From positions 1 to 7,895 of the forward strand of contig JAFSWK010000237.1 of assembly GCA_017444505.1 (NCBI GenBank): DNA of 7,895 nucleotides. Reading direction: 5' to 3'. The position numbers and the translations under genes are program-made. The notes beneath the pieces are model-generated. The model worked only from the letters and a program-made list of their open reading frames with translations, was not told the origin of the DNA and searched no databases. This document shows, piece by piece, positions 1 through 5,777 of the stretch (positions are counted from its first letter, which is position 1; every line of letters begins with the position of its first letter). Source of the DNA: Rhodocyclaceae bacterium. Its GTDB lineage: Bacteria; Pseudomonadota; Gammaproteobacteria; Burkholderiales; Rhodocyclaceae.

Positions 1-549
1 CAGGGGCGCGGTTATGTTCCCGCCAATGCCCGTCCGGAAGAAGAAAGCAACAAGGTGATCGGCCGTATCCCGCTGGACGCTTCTTTCAGCCCGGTGCGCC
101 GGGTCAGCTATCAGGTGGAAAGCGCGCGCGTGGAGCAGCGCACTGACCTGGATCGTCTGGTCATTGACATTGAAACCAACGGTGTGGTTGAGCCGGAAGA
201 GGCGATTCGCTATGCGGCGCGCGTGCTGGTCGACCAGCTTGCCGTGTTTGCCGATCTGGAAAGCACCGATTTTGTCGATAGCAAACCGGCCTCGGCAGCG
301 GTGGATCCTGTGCTGCTGCGCCCGGTCGATGATCTGGAGCTGACGGTTCGCTCGGCGAACTGCCTGAAAGCGGAAAATATTTACTACATCGGCGATCTGA
401 TTCAGCGCACGGAGACCGAGCTGCTCAAAACGCCGAATTTGGGTCGTAAATCGCTCAATGAAATCAAGGAAGTGTTGGCTACACGTGGCCTGACACTGGG
501 TATGAAACTGGAAAACTGGCCGCCGGTCGGGCTGGAAAAGCTCGGCTGA
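1..549 (+). CDS. rpoA: RNA polymerase alpha subunit, C-terminal part (5' end outside window)
   Basis: This is the last 182 residues of the alpha subunit, which dimerises to nucleate RNA polymerase assembly and whose C-terminal domain touches UP-element DNA and activators. The reading frame is open from base 1, so the start lies upstream; the fragment begins near residue 147 of the E. coli protein. Visible parts are the end of the N-terminal assembly domain (QGRGYVPA at the start, then VEQRTDLDRLVIDIETNG), a variable linker at about fragment residues 86–103, and a complete C-terminal domain from about residue 104 on. That domain keeps LTVRSANCLK (the Arg is the counterpart of E. coli Arg265) and TPNLGRKSLNEIKEVL, which form the DNA-binding face, and ends LGMKLENWPP. 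It is followed after 29 bases by rplQ, the usual end of the alpha operon. Identification is by recalled family sequence and is very secure. Confidence 0.98.
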   Translation, partial: QGRGYVPANARPEEESNKVIGRIPLDASFSPVRRVSYQVESARVEQRTDLDRLVIDIETNGVVEPEEAIRYAARVLVDQLAVFADLESTDFVDSKPASAAVDPVLLRPVDDLELTVRSANCLKAENIYYIGDLIQRTETELLKTPNLGRKSLNEIKEVLATRGLTLGMKLENWPPVGLEKLG

Positions 550-560
550 GGTCGTCACAA

Positions 561-578
561 CACAAGAGGTAAAGGAAA
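561..578 (+). promoter_or_regulatory. Ribosome binding site of rplQ
   Basis: A purine-rich stretch contains AGAGG (565–569), nine bases before the ATG at 579, plus a second weaker AAAGG at 571–575. The first has the better spacing. It supports the ATG at 579 as the start. Confidence 0.7.
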
Positions 579-1001
579 ATGCGCCATCGTCACGGCTTGC
601 GTAAGCTCAACCGAACCAGCAGCCACCGTCAGGCCATGTTCAAAAACATGGCAGGTTCGCTGCTGCGCCACGAACTGATCAAGACCACTTTGCCGAAAGC
701 CAAAGAGTTGCGTCGTGTGGTCGAGCCGCTGATTACGCTGGGCAAAAAGCCCTCGCTGGCCAATCGCCGTCTGGCTTTTGCCCGCCTGCGTGACCGCGAA
801 ATGGTGGTCAAGCTCTTCAATGAGCTGGGGCCGCGTTATGCCAATCGCAACGGCGGCTATCTGCGCATTCTGAAATGCGGTTTCCGCGATGGCGACAACG
901 CCCCGATGGCTTGGGTGGAACTGGTGGATCGTCCGCAGGAAGCTGCTGGCAACAACGAAGCCGCCGCCGCTGCCCCGCAGCAGGCAGAAGCTGCGGCCTG
1001 A
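579..1001 (+). CDS. rplQ: 50S ribosomal protein L17
   Basis: L17 is a protein of the large ribosomal subunit near the peptide exit tunnel region. The 140-residue product begins MRHRHGLRKLNRTSSHRQAM and carries the family's near-invariant blocks: MFKNMAGSLLRHELIKTTLP (about 20–39), KAKELRRVVEPLITLGK (40–56), ANRRLAFARLRD (60–71), LFNELGPRYANRNGGYLRIL (78–97) and GDNAPMAWVELVDR (104–117). The last ~20 residues are an Ala/Gln/Glu-rich tail, making it about 13 residues longer than the E. coli protein (127); such low-complexity tails are common in L17 and are probably disordered. The start is set by the conserved N-terminus and a good ribosome binding site. It lies 29 bases after rpoA and is the last gene before an intrinsic terminator, as expected for the alpha operon. 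Confidence 0.98.
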   Translation: MRHRHGLRKLNRTSSHRQAMFKNMAGSLLRHELIKTTLPKAKELRRVVEPLITLGKKPSLANRRLAFARLRDREMVVKLFNELGPRYANRNGGYLRILKCGFRDGDNAPMAWVELVDRPQEAAGNNEAAAAAPQQAEAAA

Positions 1002-1032
1002 GTCGGCTTCACACCTCCTTGCTTGCACAAAC

Positions 1033-1063
1033 TGGCCGGGCGCTCGTCCGGCCATTTTCTTTT
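1033..1063 (+). terminator. Intrinsic terminator after rplQ
   Basis: A perfect inverted repeat, TGGCCGG (1033–1039) and CCGGCCA (1048–1054), extends inward through a G·U and a C–G pair to a 9-bp stem closing on the four-base loop GCTC (1042–1045). TTTTCTTTT (1055–1063) follows at once. It lies 31 bases past the rplQ stop and 20 bases before hemJ, so it should end the ribosomal operon and limit read-through into hemJ. Confidence 0.92.
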
Positions 1064-1072
1064 GACCGTTCT

Positions 1073-1078
1073 GGGGAG
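1073..1078 (+). promoter_or_regulatory. Ribosome binding site of hemJ
   Basis: GGGGAG lies five bases before the ATG at 1084 and supports that start over any in-frame alternative. Confidence 0.7.
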
Positions 1079-1083
1079 TTCAC

Positions 1084-1500
1084 ATGGATTATTTGATCGT
1101 GAAATCGCTGCACATCGTTTTTGTTGTGAGCTGGTTTGCCGGGTTGTTTTATTTGCCGCGTCTTTTTGTCAATCACGCCATGGTGGAAGATGCGGCGACC
1201 AAGGAGCGTCTGGCGCTGATGGAGCGCAAACTGTTCCGCTTTATGACGGGCATTGCCGTCATGGCGTCGATTTTCGGGCTGTGGTTGTGGCTGGTGATTG
1301 GCATCGGGGGCGGCTGGATGCACGTAAAACTGGTGCTGGTGCTGTTTTTGATTGGCTATCACCATTACTGCGCCATTTTGATGCGCAAGCTGGCTGAGGA
1401 CAAAAACACCCATTCCCACGTCTGGTTTCGCTGGTTTAACGAAATTCCGGTGCTGGTGTTGCTGGCCGTCACCTTTCTGGTGGTCTTGAAACCGTTCTGA
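1084..1500 (+). CDS. hemJ: HemJ-type (UPF0093/CopD-like) membrane protein, probable protoporphyrinogen IX oxidase
   Basis: HemJ is the oxygen-independent-type inner-membrane enzyme that many proteobacteria and cyanobacteria use to oxidise protoporphyrinogen IX to protoporphyrin IX, the penultimate step of haem synthesis; it is a small b-haem protein. The 138-residue product has about four hydrophobic segments (roughly 4–24, 53–73, 79–97 and 119–136). Family marks are visible: KSLHIV with His10, WFAGLFYLPRLFVNHA (17–32), MERKLFRFMT (46–55), GGWMHVKL (76–83), YHH (92–94) and a C-terminal FRWFNEIPVLVLL ending in VVLKPF. Such genes are often labelled only 'CopD family protein', but the FYLPRLFV and FRxFNExP blocks point to HemJ. 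The gene sits just after the ribosomal terminator and 10 bases before rlmL, with which it is likely cotranscribed. Family is secure; the enzymatic role is inferred from homology. Confidence 0.85.
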   Translation: MDYLIVKSLHIVFVVSWFAGLFYLPRLFVNHAMVEDAATKERLALMERKLFRFMTGIAVMASIFGLWLWLVIGIGGGWMHVKLVLVLFLIGYHHYCAILMRKLAEDKNTHSHVWFRWFNEIPVLVLLAVTFLVVLKPF

Positions 1501-1510
1501 CGCATCCATC

Positions 1511-2674
1511 ATGGCCTGGCTGGAACGTTTTTTTGCCCCTTGCCCGCGCGGTCTGGAATCGCTGCTGTGTGACGAGCTTTCCGCACTGGGCGCGCAGGCG
1601 GCGAAAACCGAGCGCGGCGGCGTGCATTTTCGCGCTGACTGGCGCGCCGCCTACCGCGCGAATCTGGAAAGCCGTCTGGCAACCCGCGTGCTGTGGCTGG
1701 TAGGCAACGCGCCATATCGCAACGAAGAGGATATTTACCGGCTTGCCGCCGGCGTGGCGTGGGAAAAGTGGTTCGGTTTCGGGCAGACGATTCGTGTTTC
1801 CGTCACTGGGCGGCGTTCGCCGGTGCGCAGCCTGGAATTTGTCACCTTGCGCATCAAGGATGCCGTATGCGACCGCTTTCGCGCCCGCTGCGGCAAGCGT
1901 CCCAGCGTGGATACGGCGGCACCAGACATGCGCATACACGCCTTTCTGGACGAGCGGCGCGTACAGCTTTATCTCGACCTCTCGGGCGATTCGCTGGTGC
2001 GGCGCGGCTTCAAGCGCGCGAGCGTGCAAGCGCCGCTGAAAGAAAATCTGGCGGCGGGGATTTTGCGTTTGAGCGGCTGGCAGCCGGACGAAGCCTTGGT
2101 CGACCCGATGTGCGGCAGCGGTACGTTTTTGCTGGAAGCCGCGATGATGGCGCTGCGTATCGCGCCGGGCGTGGGGCGAAACTTCGCGCTGGAAAAAATG
2201 CGCCACTTCGATGCGGCGCTGTGGCAAGAAGTGCTTGCGAACGCGAAAGCTGCCGAATTGCCGCGCCGGAATTTGCCGATTTATGGCTTTGACATTTCCG
2301 CGCAAGAGGTGCGGCGCACACAGGTGAATTTGCGCGCAGCCCAGTTGCAGGAATGGGTGAGGGCGGAAGAGTGCGATGTGCTGGCGCTTGCCGCGCCCGC
2401 CGCTACGGGTGTGATGGTGGCCAATCCGCCCTATGGCGTGCGGCTGGGCGAAGCGGAGGCGCTGGCGGCGTTTTATCCGCGCTTGGGCGATGCGCTGAAA
2501 GCGAACTGGGCGGGCTGGCGCTGTTGTTTTTTGAGCGCGGATACGAATCTGCCCAAACTCATCCGCCTGAAAACAAGCGGGCGCACGCCGCTCTATAACG
2601 GCGCGCTGGAGTGCCGTTTATACGAATACCGTATGGTTGCAGGGAGCAATCAGCGAGGCGGCGGGCAAAAATGA
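1511..2674 (+). CDS. rlmL: THUMP-domain 23S rRNA guanine-N2 methyltransferase, RlmL-like single enzyme
   Basis: The predicted role is S-adenosylmethionine-dependent N2-methylation of a guanine in 23S rRNA (G2445 in E. coli numbering for RlmL). The 387-residue protein opens with FFAPCPRGLESLLCDELSAL, the usual N-terminal region. A THUMP RNA-binding domain follows (about 50–155, including RSLEFVTLRIKDAVCDRFR), then RRGFKRASVQAPLKENLAA (164–182) and a Rossmann-fold methyltransferase domain. That domain has motif I DPMCGSGTFLLEA (198–210), an acidic post-I strand IYGFDIS, and the catalytic NPPYG (305–309). E. coli fuses this unit to RlmK in a ~700-residue protein; here only the RlmL half is present and no RlmK follows. 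No clear Shine–Dalgarno is seen before the ATG, which lies 10 bases after the hemJ stop, so translational coupling is likely. Exact target base is inferred from family. Confidence 0.87.
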   Translation: MAWLERFFAPCPRGLESLLCDELSALGAQAAKTERGGVHFRADWRAAYRANLESRLATRVLWLVGNAPYRNEEDIYRLAAGVAWEKWFGFGQTIRVSVTGRRSPVRSLEFVTLRIKDAVCDRFRARCGKRPSVDTAAPDMRIHAFLDERRVQLYLDLSGDSLVRRGFKRASVQAPLKENLAAGILRLSGWQPDEALVDPMCGSGTFLLEAAMMALRIAPGVGRNFALEKMRHFDAALWQEVLANAKAAELPRRNLPIYGFDISAQEVRRTQVNLRAAQLQEWVRAEECDVLALAAPAATGVMVANPPYGVRLGEAEALAAFYPRLGDALKANWAGWRCCFLSADTNLPKLIRLKTSGRTPLYNGALECRLYEYRMVAGSNQRGGGQK

Positions 2675-2712
2675 CACGCGCACCGTAAAAGGTGCGCGCG
2701 GTGAGTGTTTTT
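2667..2712. terminator. Probable bidirectional terminator between rlmL and pilU
   Basis: CGCGCACC (2677–2684) and GGTGCGCG (2691–2698) form a perfect 8-bp stem with the loop GTAAAA. On the plus strand a T5 run lies at 2708–2712, nine bases after the stem; read on the minus strand, the A5 at 2667–2671 gives a T5 run five bases past the stem. The element fills most of the 53-base gap between convergent gene ends. T-runs are offset from the stem, so efficiency is uncertain in either direction. Confidence 0.72.
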
Positions 2713-2727
2713 GTGCAAAAAACCGGT

Positions 2728-3864
2728 TCAGACGATGGTGGCCTGAGAGAGGTCGGTGCCGGTGGTGGGTTTGTCGGCACGTTTGCTGTTGAGCTTGATT
2801 TGCAGGCGCAAGTCGTTGACCGAGTCGGCAAAACGCAGGGCGTCTTCGTAGGTGATGAGGTCGGCTTCGTAAAGATCAAACAGGCTTTGGTCGAAAGTCT
2901 GCATACCGAGTTCGCGCGAACGCTTCATCAGTTCCTTGATTTCACCAATGCGCCCGTCACAGATCATGTCGGAGACCAGCGGGGTTTGCAGCAGGATTTC
3001 AACAGCGGCAATCCGGCCTTTGGTGCTGGCGCGCGGCACCAGACGCTGCGAGATGAAGGCTTTCATGTTCAGCGAGAGATCCAGCAGCAGTTGCTGGCGG
3101 CGCTCTTCGGGGAAGAAGTTGATGATGCGATCCAGCGCCTGGTTGGCACTGTTGGCGTGCAGCGTGGCGAAACAGAGGTGACCCGTTTCGGCAAAGGCGA
3201 TGGCGTGGTCCATGGTTTCACGGCTGCGAATCTCGCCCATCAGGATGACGTTGGGTGCCTGACGCAGGGTGTTTTGCAGGGCGATTTCCCAATCATCCGT
3301 GTCAATGCCGATTTCACGCTGACTGACGATGCAGTTTTTGTGCTGGTGGGCAAACTCGATGGGGTCTTCAATGGTGATGATGTGACCGTGAGAGTTTTCG
3401 TTGCGGTAGTCCACCATGGCCGCCAGCGAGGTGCTTTTGCCGGTGCCGGTGCCGCCGACGAAGATCACCAGACCGCGCTCATCGAGCGCGATTTTCTTCA
3501 GGATGGGCGGCAGCCCCAAGCCGTCCAGCGTGGGCATTTCGGCGGGAATCGTGCGCAGGACAACAGCAATGGTGCCTTGCTGACGATAGGCGTTGACGCG
3601 GAAACGACCGATGCCGACCGGAGAAATGGCAAAGTTGCATTCCTTGGTGGCTTCAAACTCGGCAGCTTGCCGGTCGTTCATGATTGCGCGGGCAATCGCG
3701 GCGGTGTGGCGCGGCGAAAGCGGCTGCGAGGTTTGCGGATTGATCTTGCCATCCACCTTGATGCTGGGCGGAAAGCCTGCACAGATAAAAAGGTCAGAGC
3801 CTTTTTTTTGCAACAGAATTTGCAGCAGTTCGTGCAGGAAAGAGAGTGCTTGATCGCGTTCCAT
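2728..3864 (-). CDS. pilU: Type IV pilus retraction ATPase PilU (PilT paralogue)
   Basis: PilU is a hexameric cytoplasmic ATPase that works with PilT at the base of the type IV pilus to drive retraction and twitching. The chosen ATG gives 378 residues, close to the ~382 of P. aeruginosa PilU, and an N-terminus (ALSFLHELLQ, then GSDLFICAGFPPSIKVDGK) that matches the family; the frame is open 40 codons further upstream, but that part lies mostly over pilT. Visible motifs: Walker A GGTGTGKS (137–144), Asp box IITIEDPIEFAH (162–173), Walker B NVILMGEIR (205–213) with the catalytic-type Glu211, and His box TGHLCFATLHA (227–237). PilU-type features separating it from PilT are the CNFAISPVGIGRFRVNAY block and a charged C-terminal tail past residue 345. 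It lies 32 bases after the pilT stop and is probably cotranscribed. No good Shine–Dalgarno precedes the start. Codons 19–21 contain a run of eight A. Confidence 0.95.
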   Translation of the reverse strand: MERDQALSFLHELLQILLQKKGSDLFICAGFPPSIKVDGKINPQTSQPLSPRHTAAIARAIMNDRQAAEFEATKECNFAISPVGIGRFRVNAYRQQGTIAVVLRTIPAEMPTLDGLGLPPILKKIALDERGLVIFVGGTGTGKSTSLAAMVDYRNENSHGHIITIEDPIEFAHQHKNCIVSQREIGIDTDDWEIALQNTLRQAPNVILMGEIRSRETMDHAIAFAETGHLCFATLHANSANQALDRIINFFPEERRQQLLLDLSLNMKAFISQRLVPRASTKGRIAAVEILLQTPLVSDMICDGRIGEIKELMKRSRELGMQTFDQSLFDLYEADLITYEDALRFADSVNDLRLQIKLNSKRADKPTTGTDLSQATIV

Positions 3865-3896
3865 GATGTGAGCAACAAAAAAGTGCGTTACGTGGA

Positions 3897-4940
3897 TCAG
3901 CCGATGAAGTTGTCTTTGTTCTGGGCGCGGGTGCGGGCTTCGCCAATTGCAACAACGTTGCGGCGGACGAGGTCCAGCAGACACTGGTCAAGCGTCTGCA
4001 TGCCGTAGCCTTGACCGCTCTGGATGGAGGAGTACATCTGGGCGACCTTGTTTTCACGGATGAGGTTGCGGATGGCCGGGGTACCAATCATGATTTCGTG
4101 CGCGGCCACGCGGCCATTGCCTTCCTTGCGCTTGAGCAGGGTTTGCGCGATGACGGCGCGCAGGGATTCGGAAAGCATGGAGCGCACCATTTCTTTTTCG
4201 CCCGCAGGGAAAACGTCAATGATGCGGTCGATGGTTTTGGCGGCGGACGAGGTGTGCAGCGTGCCGAACACCAGGTGGCCGGTTTCGGCGCCGGTCAGCG
4301 CCAGACGGATGGTTTCGATGTCGCGCATTTCGCCCACGAGGATGACGTCCGGGTCTTCCCGCAGGGCGGAGCGCAGGGCGTTGTTGAAGGACAGCGTGTT
4401 GCGGTGCACTTCGCGCTGGTTGATGAGGCAACGCTTGGATTCGTGCACAAATTCAATCGGGTCTTCAATGGTGAGAATGTGGCCGGACTGCGTTTCGTTG
4501 ATGTAGTCAATCATCGCGGCCAGCGTGGTGGATTTGCCCGAGCCGGTCGGACCAGTGACCAGCACGATGCCGCGCGGCTGCTCGGCGATGTCGCGGAAAA
4601 TGCGCGGGGCTTCCAGTTCGTCGAGGGTCAGCACCTTGTCCGGAATGGTACGGAAGACGGCGGCGGCGCCGCGTTCCTGGTTGAAGGCGTTGACGCGGAA
4701 ACGGGCAAGGTTCTGGACGGCGAAGGAAAAGTCGCATTCCAGCACTTCTTCGTACTGTTTGCGCTGGCCGTCGTTCATGATGTCATAGACCATGCCGTGC
4801 ACGGTTTCATGGTCGAGCGCGGGCAGGTTGATGCGGCGAACGTCGCCGTCGACGCGGATCATGGGAGGCAGACCGGCAGAAAGGTGCAAGTCGGAAGCCT
4901 TGTTCTTGACGGAGAAGGTGAGGAGTTCGGTGATGTCCAT
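3897..4940 (-). CDS. pilT: Type IV pilus retraction ATPase PilT
   Basis: PilT is the cytoplasmic hexameric ATPase that depolymerises type IV pili, powering twitching motility and DNA uptake. The 347-residue product begins MDITELLTFSVKNKASDLHL, the canonical start, so the ATG is well fixed even though no clear Shine–Dalgarno precedes it. Domains: N-terminal PAS-like region (1–~100), then the RecA-like core with Walker A GPTGSGKST (130–138; Lys136), Asp box ILTIEDPIEFVH (155–166), Walker B DPDVILVGEMRD (196–207; Glu204) and His box GHLVFGTLHT (221–230). AIRNLIRE (289–296), the C-terminal motif specifically needed for retraction in PilT, is intact, so this is the functional primary motor. It is the first gene of a pilT-pilU pair and is divergent from yggT. 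Confidence 0.98.
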   Translation of the reverse strand: MDITELLTFSVKNKASDLHLSAGLPPMIRVDGDVRRINLPALDHETVHGMVYDIMNDGQRKQYEEVLECDFSFAVQNLARFRVNAFNQERGAAAVFRTIPDKVLTLDELEAPRIFRDIAEQPRGIVLVTGPTGSGKSTTLAAMIDYINETQSGHILTIEDPIEFVHESKRCLINQREVHRNTLSFNNALRSALREDPDVILVGEMRDIETIRLALTGAETGHLVFGTLHTSSAAKTIDRIIDVFPAGEKEMVRSMLSESLRAVIAQTLLKRKEGNGRVAAHEIMIGTPAIRNLIRENKVAQMYSSIQSGQGYGMQTLDQCLLDLVRRNVVAIGEARTRAQNKDNFIG

Positions 4941-5010
4941 GAGTGCGGGCGAAAACGTGAATGGTTGGAAACTTGGCTGGGATATGCCTCAGAGAAGCAG
5001 GACGGATGCC

Positions 5011-5039
5011 ATGCTACACTTTTTGCGACAAATTGTCTC
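5011..5039 (-). promoter_or_regulatory. Candidate sigma-70 promoter for pilT-pilU
   Basis: Read on the minus strand, GAGACA (plus 5034–5039) and TAGCAT (plus 5011–5016) are separated by 17 bases, each matching its consensus hexamer at four of six positions. A TG lies directly before the −10. It would leave a leader of about 60 bases before the pilT ATG. This is the best candidate I see in the 213-base divergent spacer 4941–5153, which otherwise holds no gene, RNA or clear hairpin. The match is moderate and untested. Confidence 0.35.
5027..5037. repeat. Short inverted repeat in the pilT–yggT spacer, possible operator
   Basis: GACAA and TTGTC flank a single central base. The site overlaps the −35 and spacer of the candidate pilT promoter, a position suited to a repressor or to chance. 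Five-base arms are short, so this is only a candidate. Confidence 0.2.
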
Positions 5040-5141
5040 AGCAATCGTAGGTGCCCAGTCTACAACATCTGGGGCGGGACGGCTGCTTTGTATGCCGGAT
5101 TTGGTCAATTGCGGTGAAACATTCCGTGAAAAATATGTTTC

Positions 5142-5147
5142 GGGAGG
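5142..5147 (+). promoter_or_regulatory. Ribosome binding site of yggT
   Basis: GGGAGG lies six bases before the ATG at 5154, the strongest Shine–Dalgarno sequence in the window, and fixes the yggT start. I could not identify a convincing plus-strand promoter upstream. Confidence 0.75.
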
Positions 5148-5153
5148 ACGTAC

Positions 5154-5765
5154 ATGCTCGTGGATATGGTGCGATTGGCGCTGCAAGTGGTGGCGTTTTT
5201 GTTGTCGGCAGTGTTTGTGTTGCGTTTTTACATGCACTGGCGGCGAATGTCGTTTTATGGGGCGCTGGGGCAGTTTGTGAAGGCGGCGACAGACTGGTTG
5301 TGTGCGCGCCGCACGCCGCCTTCCAAAGTCACTCCGCTGCGCCGCGGACGGGTGTGGTCTGACTGGCTGCCGCTGGCGGCGGCGCTGGGGGTGCAGTTGA
5401 TTCACGTTGCGCTGCTGCTGGCGATGCTCGGCGGGCTGACCTTGCCGGTGCTGGTGCTGCCCCGGGCGCTGGGGCTGGCGGTGATGGGACTGATGATGGT
5501 GGTGCTGAACCTGCTTTTCGTGCTGGTGCTGGTGGAGGTGGTGCTGTCGTGGGTGAATCCGCATTCGCCAGTGATGGGCGAGGTGGGCGCTTTGGTGGAG
5601 CCGTTTCTGCGCCCGTTCCGGCGGGTGATTCCGCCACTGGGCGGGGTGGATTTGTCGCCGCTGGTGCTGCTGCTCATCATTCAGGTGGTGCAGGTGGCGG
5701 TCTCCCGTAGCTGGGAAAACGGTTTGCTGGCGGCGCTGACGCCGCTTTCTGGCGGGATGTTGTAG
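5154..5765 (+). CDS. yggT: YggT family inner-membrane protein
   Basis: YggT proteins are small polytopic membrane proteins of uncertain role; E. coli YggT has been linked to osmotic and ion tolerance and plant and cyanobacterial relatives to thylakoid or division-site organisation. The 203-residue product has about four hydrophobic segments (roughly 6–24, 70–92, 107–130, 166–184). It shows the duplicated YGGT layout: an N-terminal copy (FVLRFYMHWRRMSFYGALGQ, 21–40) in which the usual Asn-Pro is not kept, and a well-preserved C-terminal copy with SWVNPHSPV (132–140) and LRPFRRVIPPLGGVDLSP (152–169). A strong GGGAGG ribosome binding site supports the start. In many proteobacteria yggT lies with yggS and proC next to pilT; here it lies directly next to pilT. 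Its 3' end is 12 bases from the convergent pyrC' end. Leu/Val-rich coding makes the DNA repetitive in CTG/GTG. Confidence 0.9.
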   Translation: MLVDMVRLALQVVAFLLSAVFVLRFYMHWRRMSFYGALGQFVKAATDWLCARRTPPSKVTPLRRGRVWSDWLPLAAALGVQLIHVALLLAMLGGLTLPVLVLPRALGLAVMGLMMVVLNLLFVLVLVEVVLSWVNPHSPVMGEVGALVEPFLRPFRRVIPPLGGVDLSPLVLLLIIQVVQVAVSRSWENGLLAALTPLSGGML

Positions 5766-5777
5766 GCGCGCGCGGCT

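Noticed and set aside
555..1055. Minus-strand frame opposite rplQ
   Set aside because: rplQ on the plus strand is certain; the opposite frame has no family resemblance and no independent support.
1062..1067. TTGACC as a possible −35 box for hemJ
   Set aside because: Normal spacing would put the −10 inside hemJ, past its start codon, and no good −10 is there.
2721..2728. Palindrome AACCGGTT at the pilU 3' end
   Set aside because: Eight-base perfect palindromes occur by chance, it overlaps the pilU stop and has no associated structure.
3864..3984. Upstream extension of pilU by 40 codons
   Set aside because: The extension lies mostly over the pilT end and does not resemble PilU; the ATG at 3864 gives the family N-terminus and length.
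2692..5117. Two long plus-strand open frames (2692–4008 and 4011–5117) opposite pilU and pilT
   Set aside because: They are antisense to two unmistakable genes with full motifs, arise from GC-biased codon positions, have low-complexity Val/Gly/Asp-rich products without recognisable domains and lack ribosome binding sites.
5400..5560. CTG/GTG-rich repetitive DNA in yggT
   Set aside because: It is explained by Leu/Val-rich membrane segments with biased codon use, and no exact tandem array is present.
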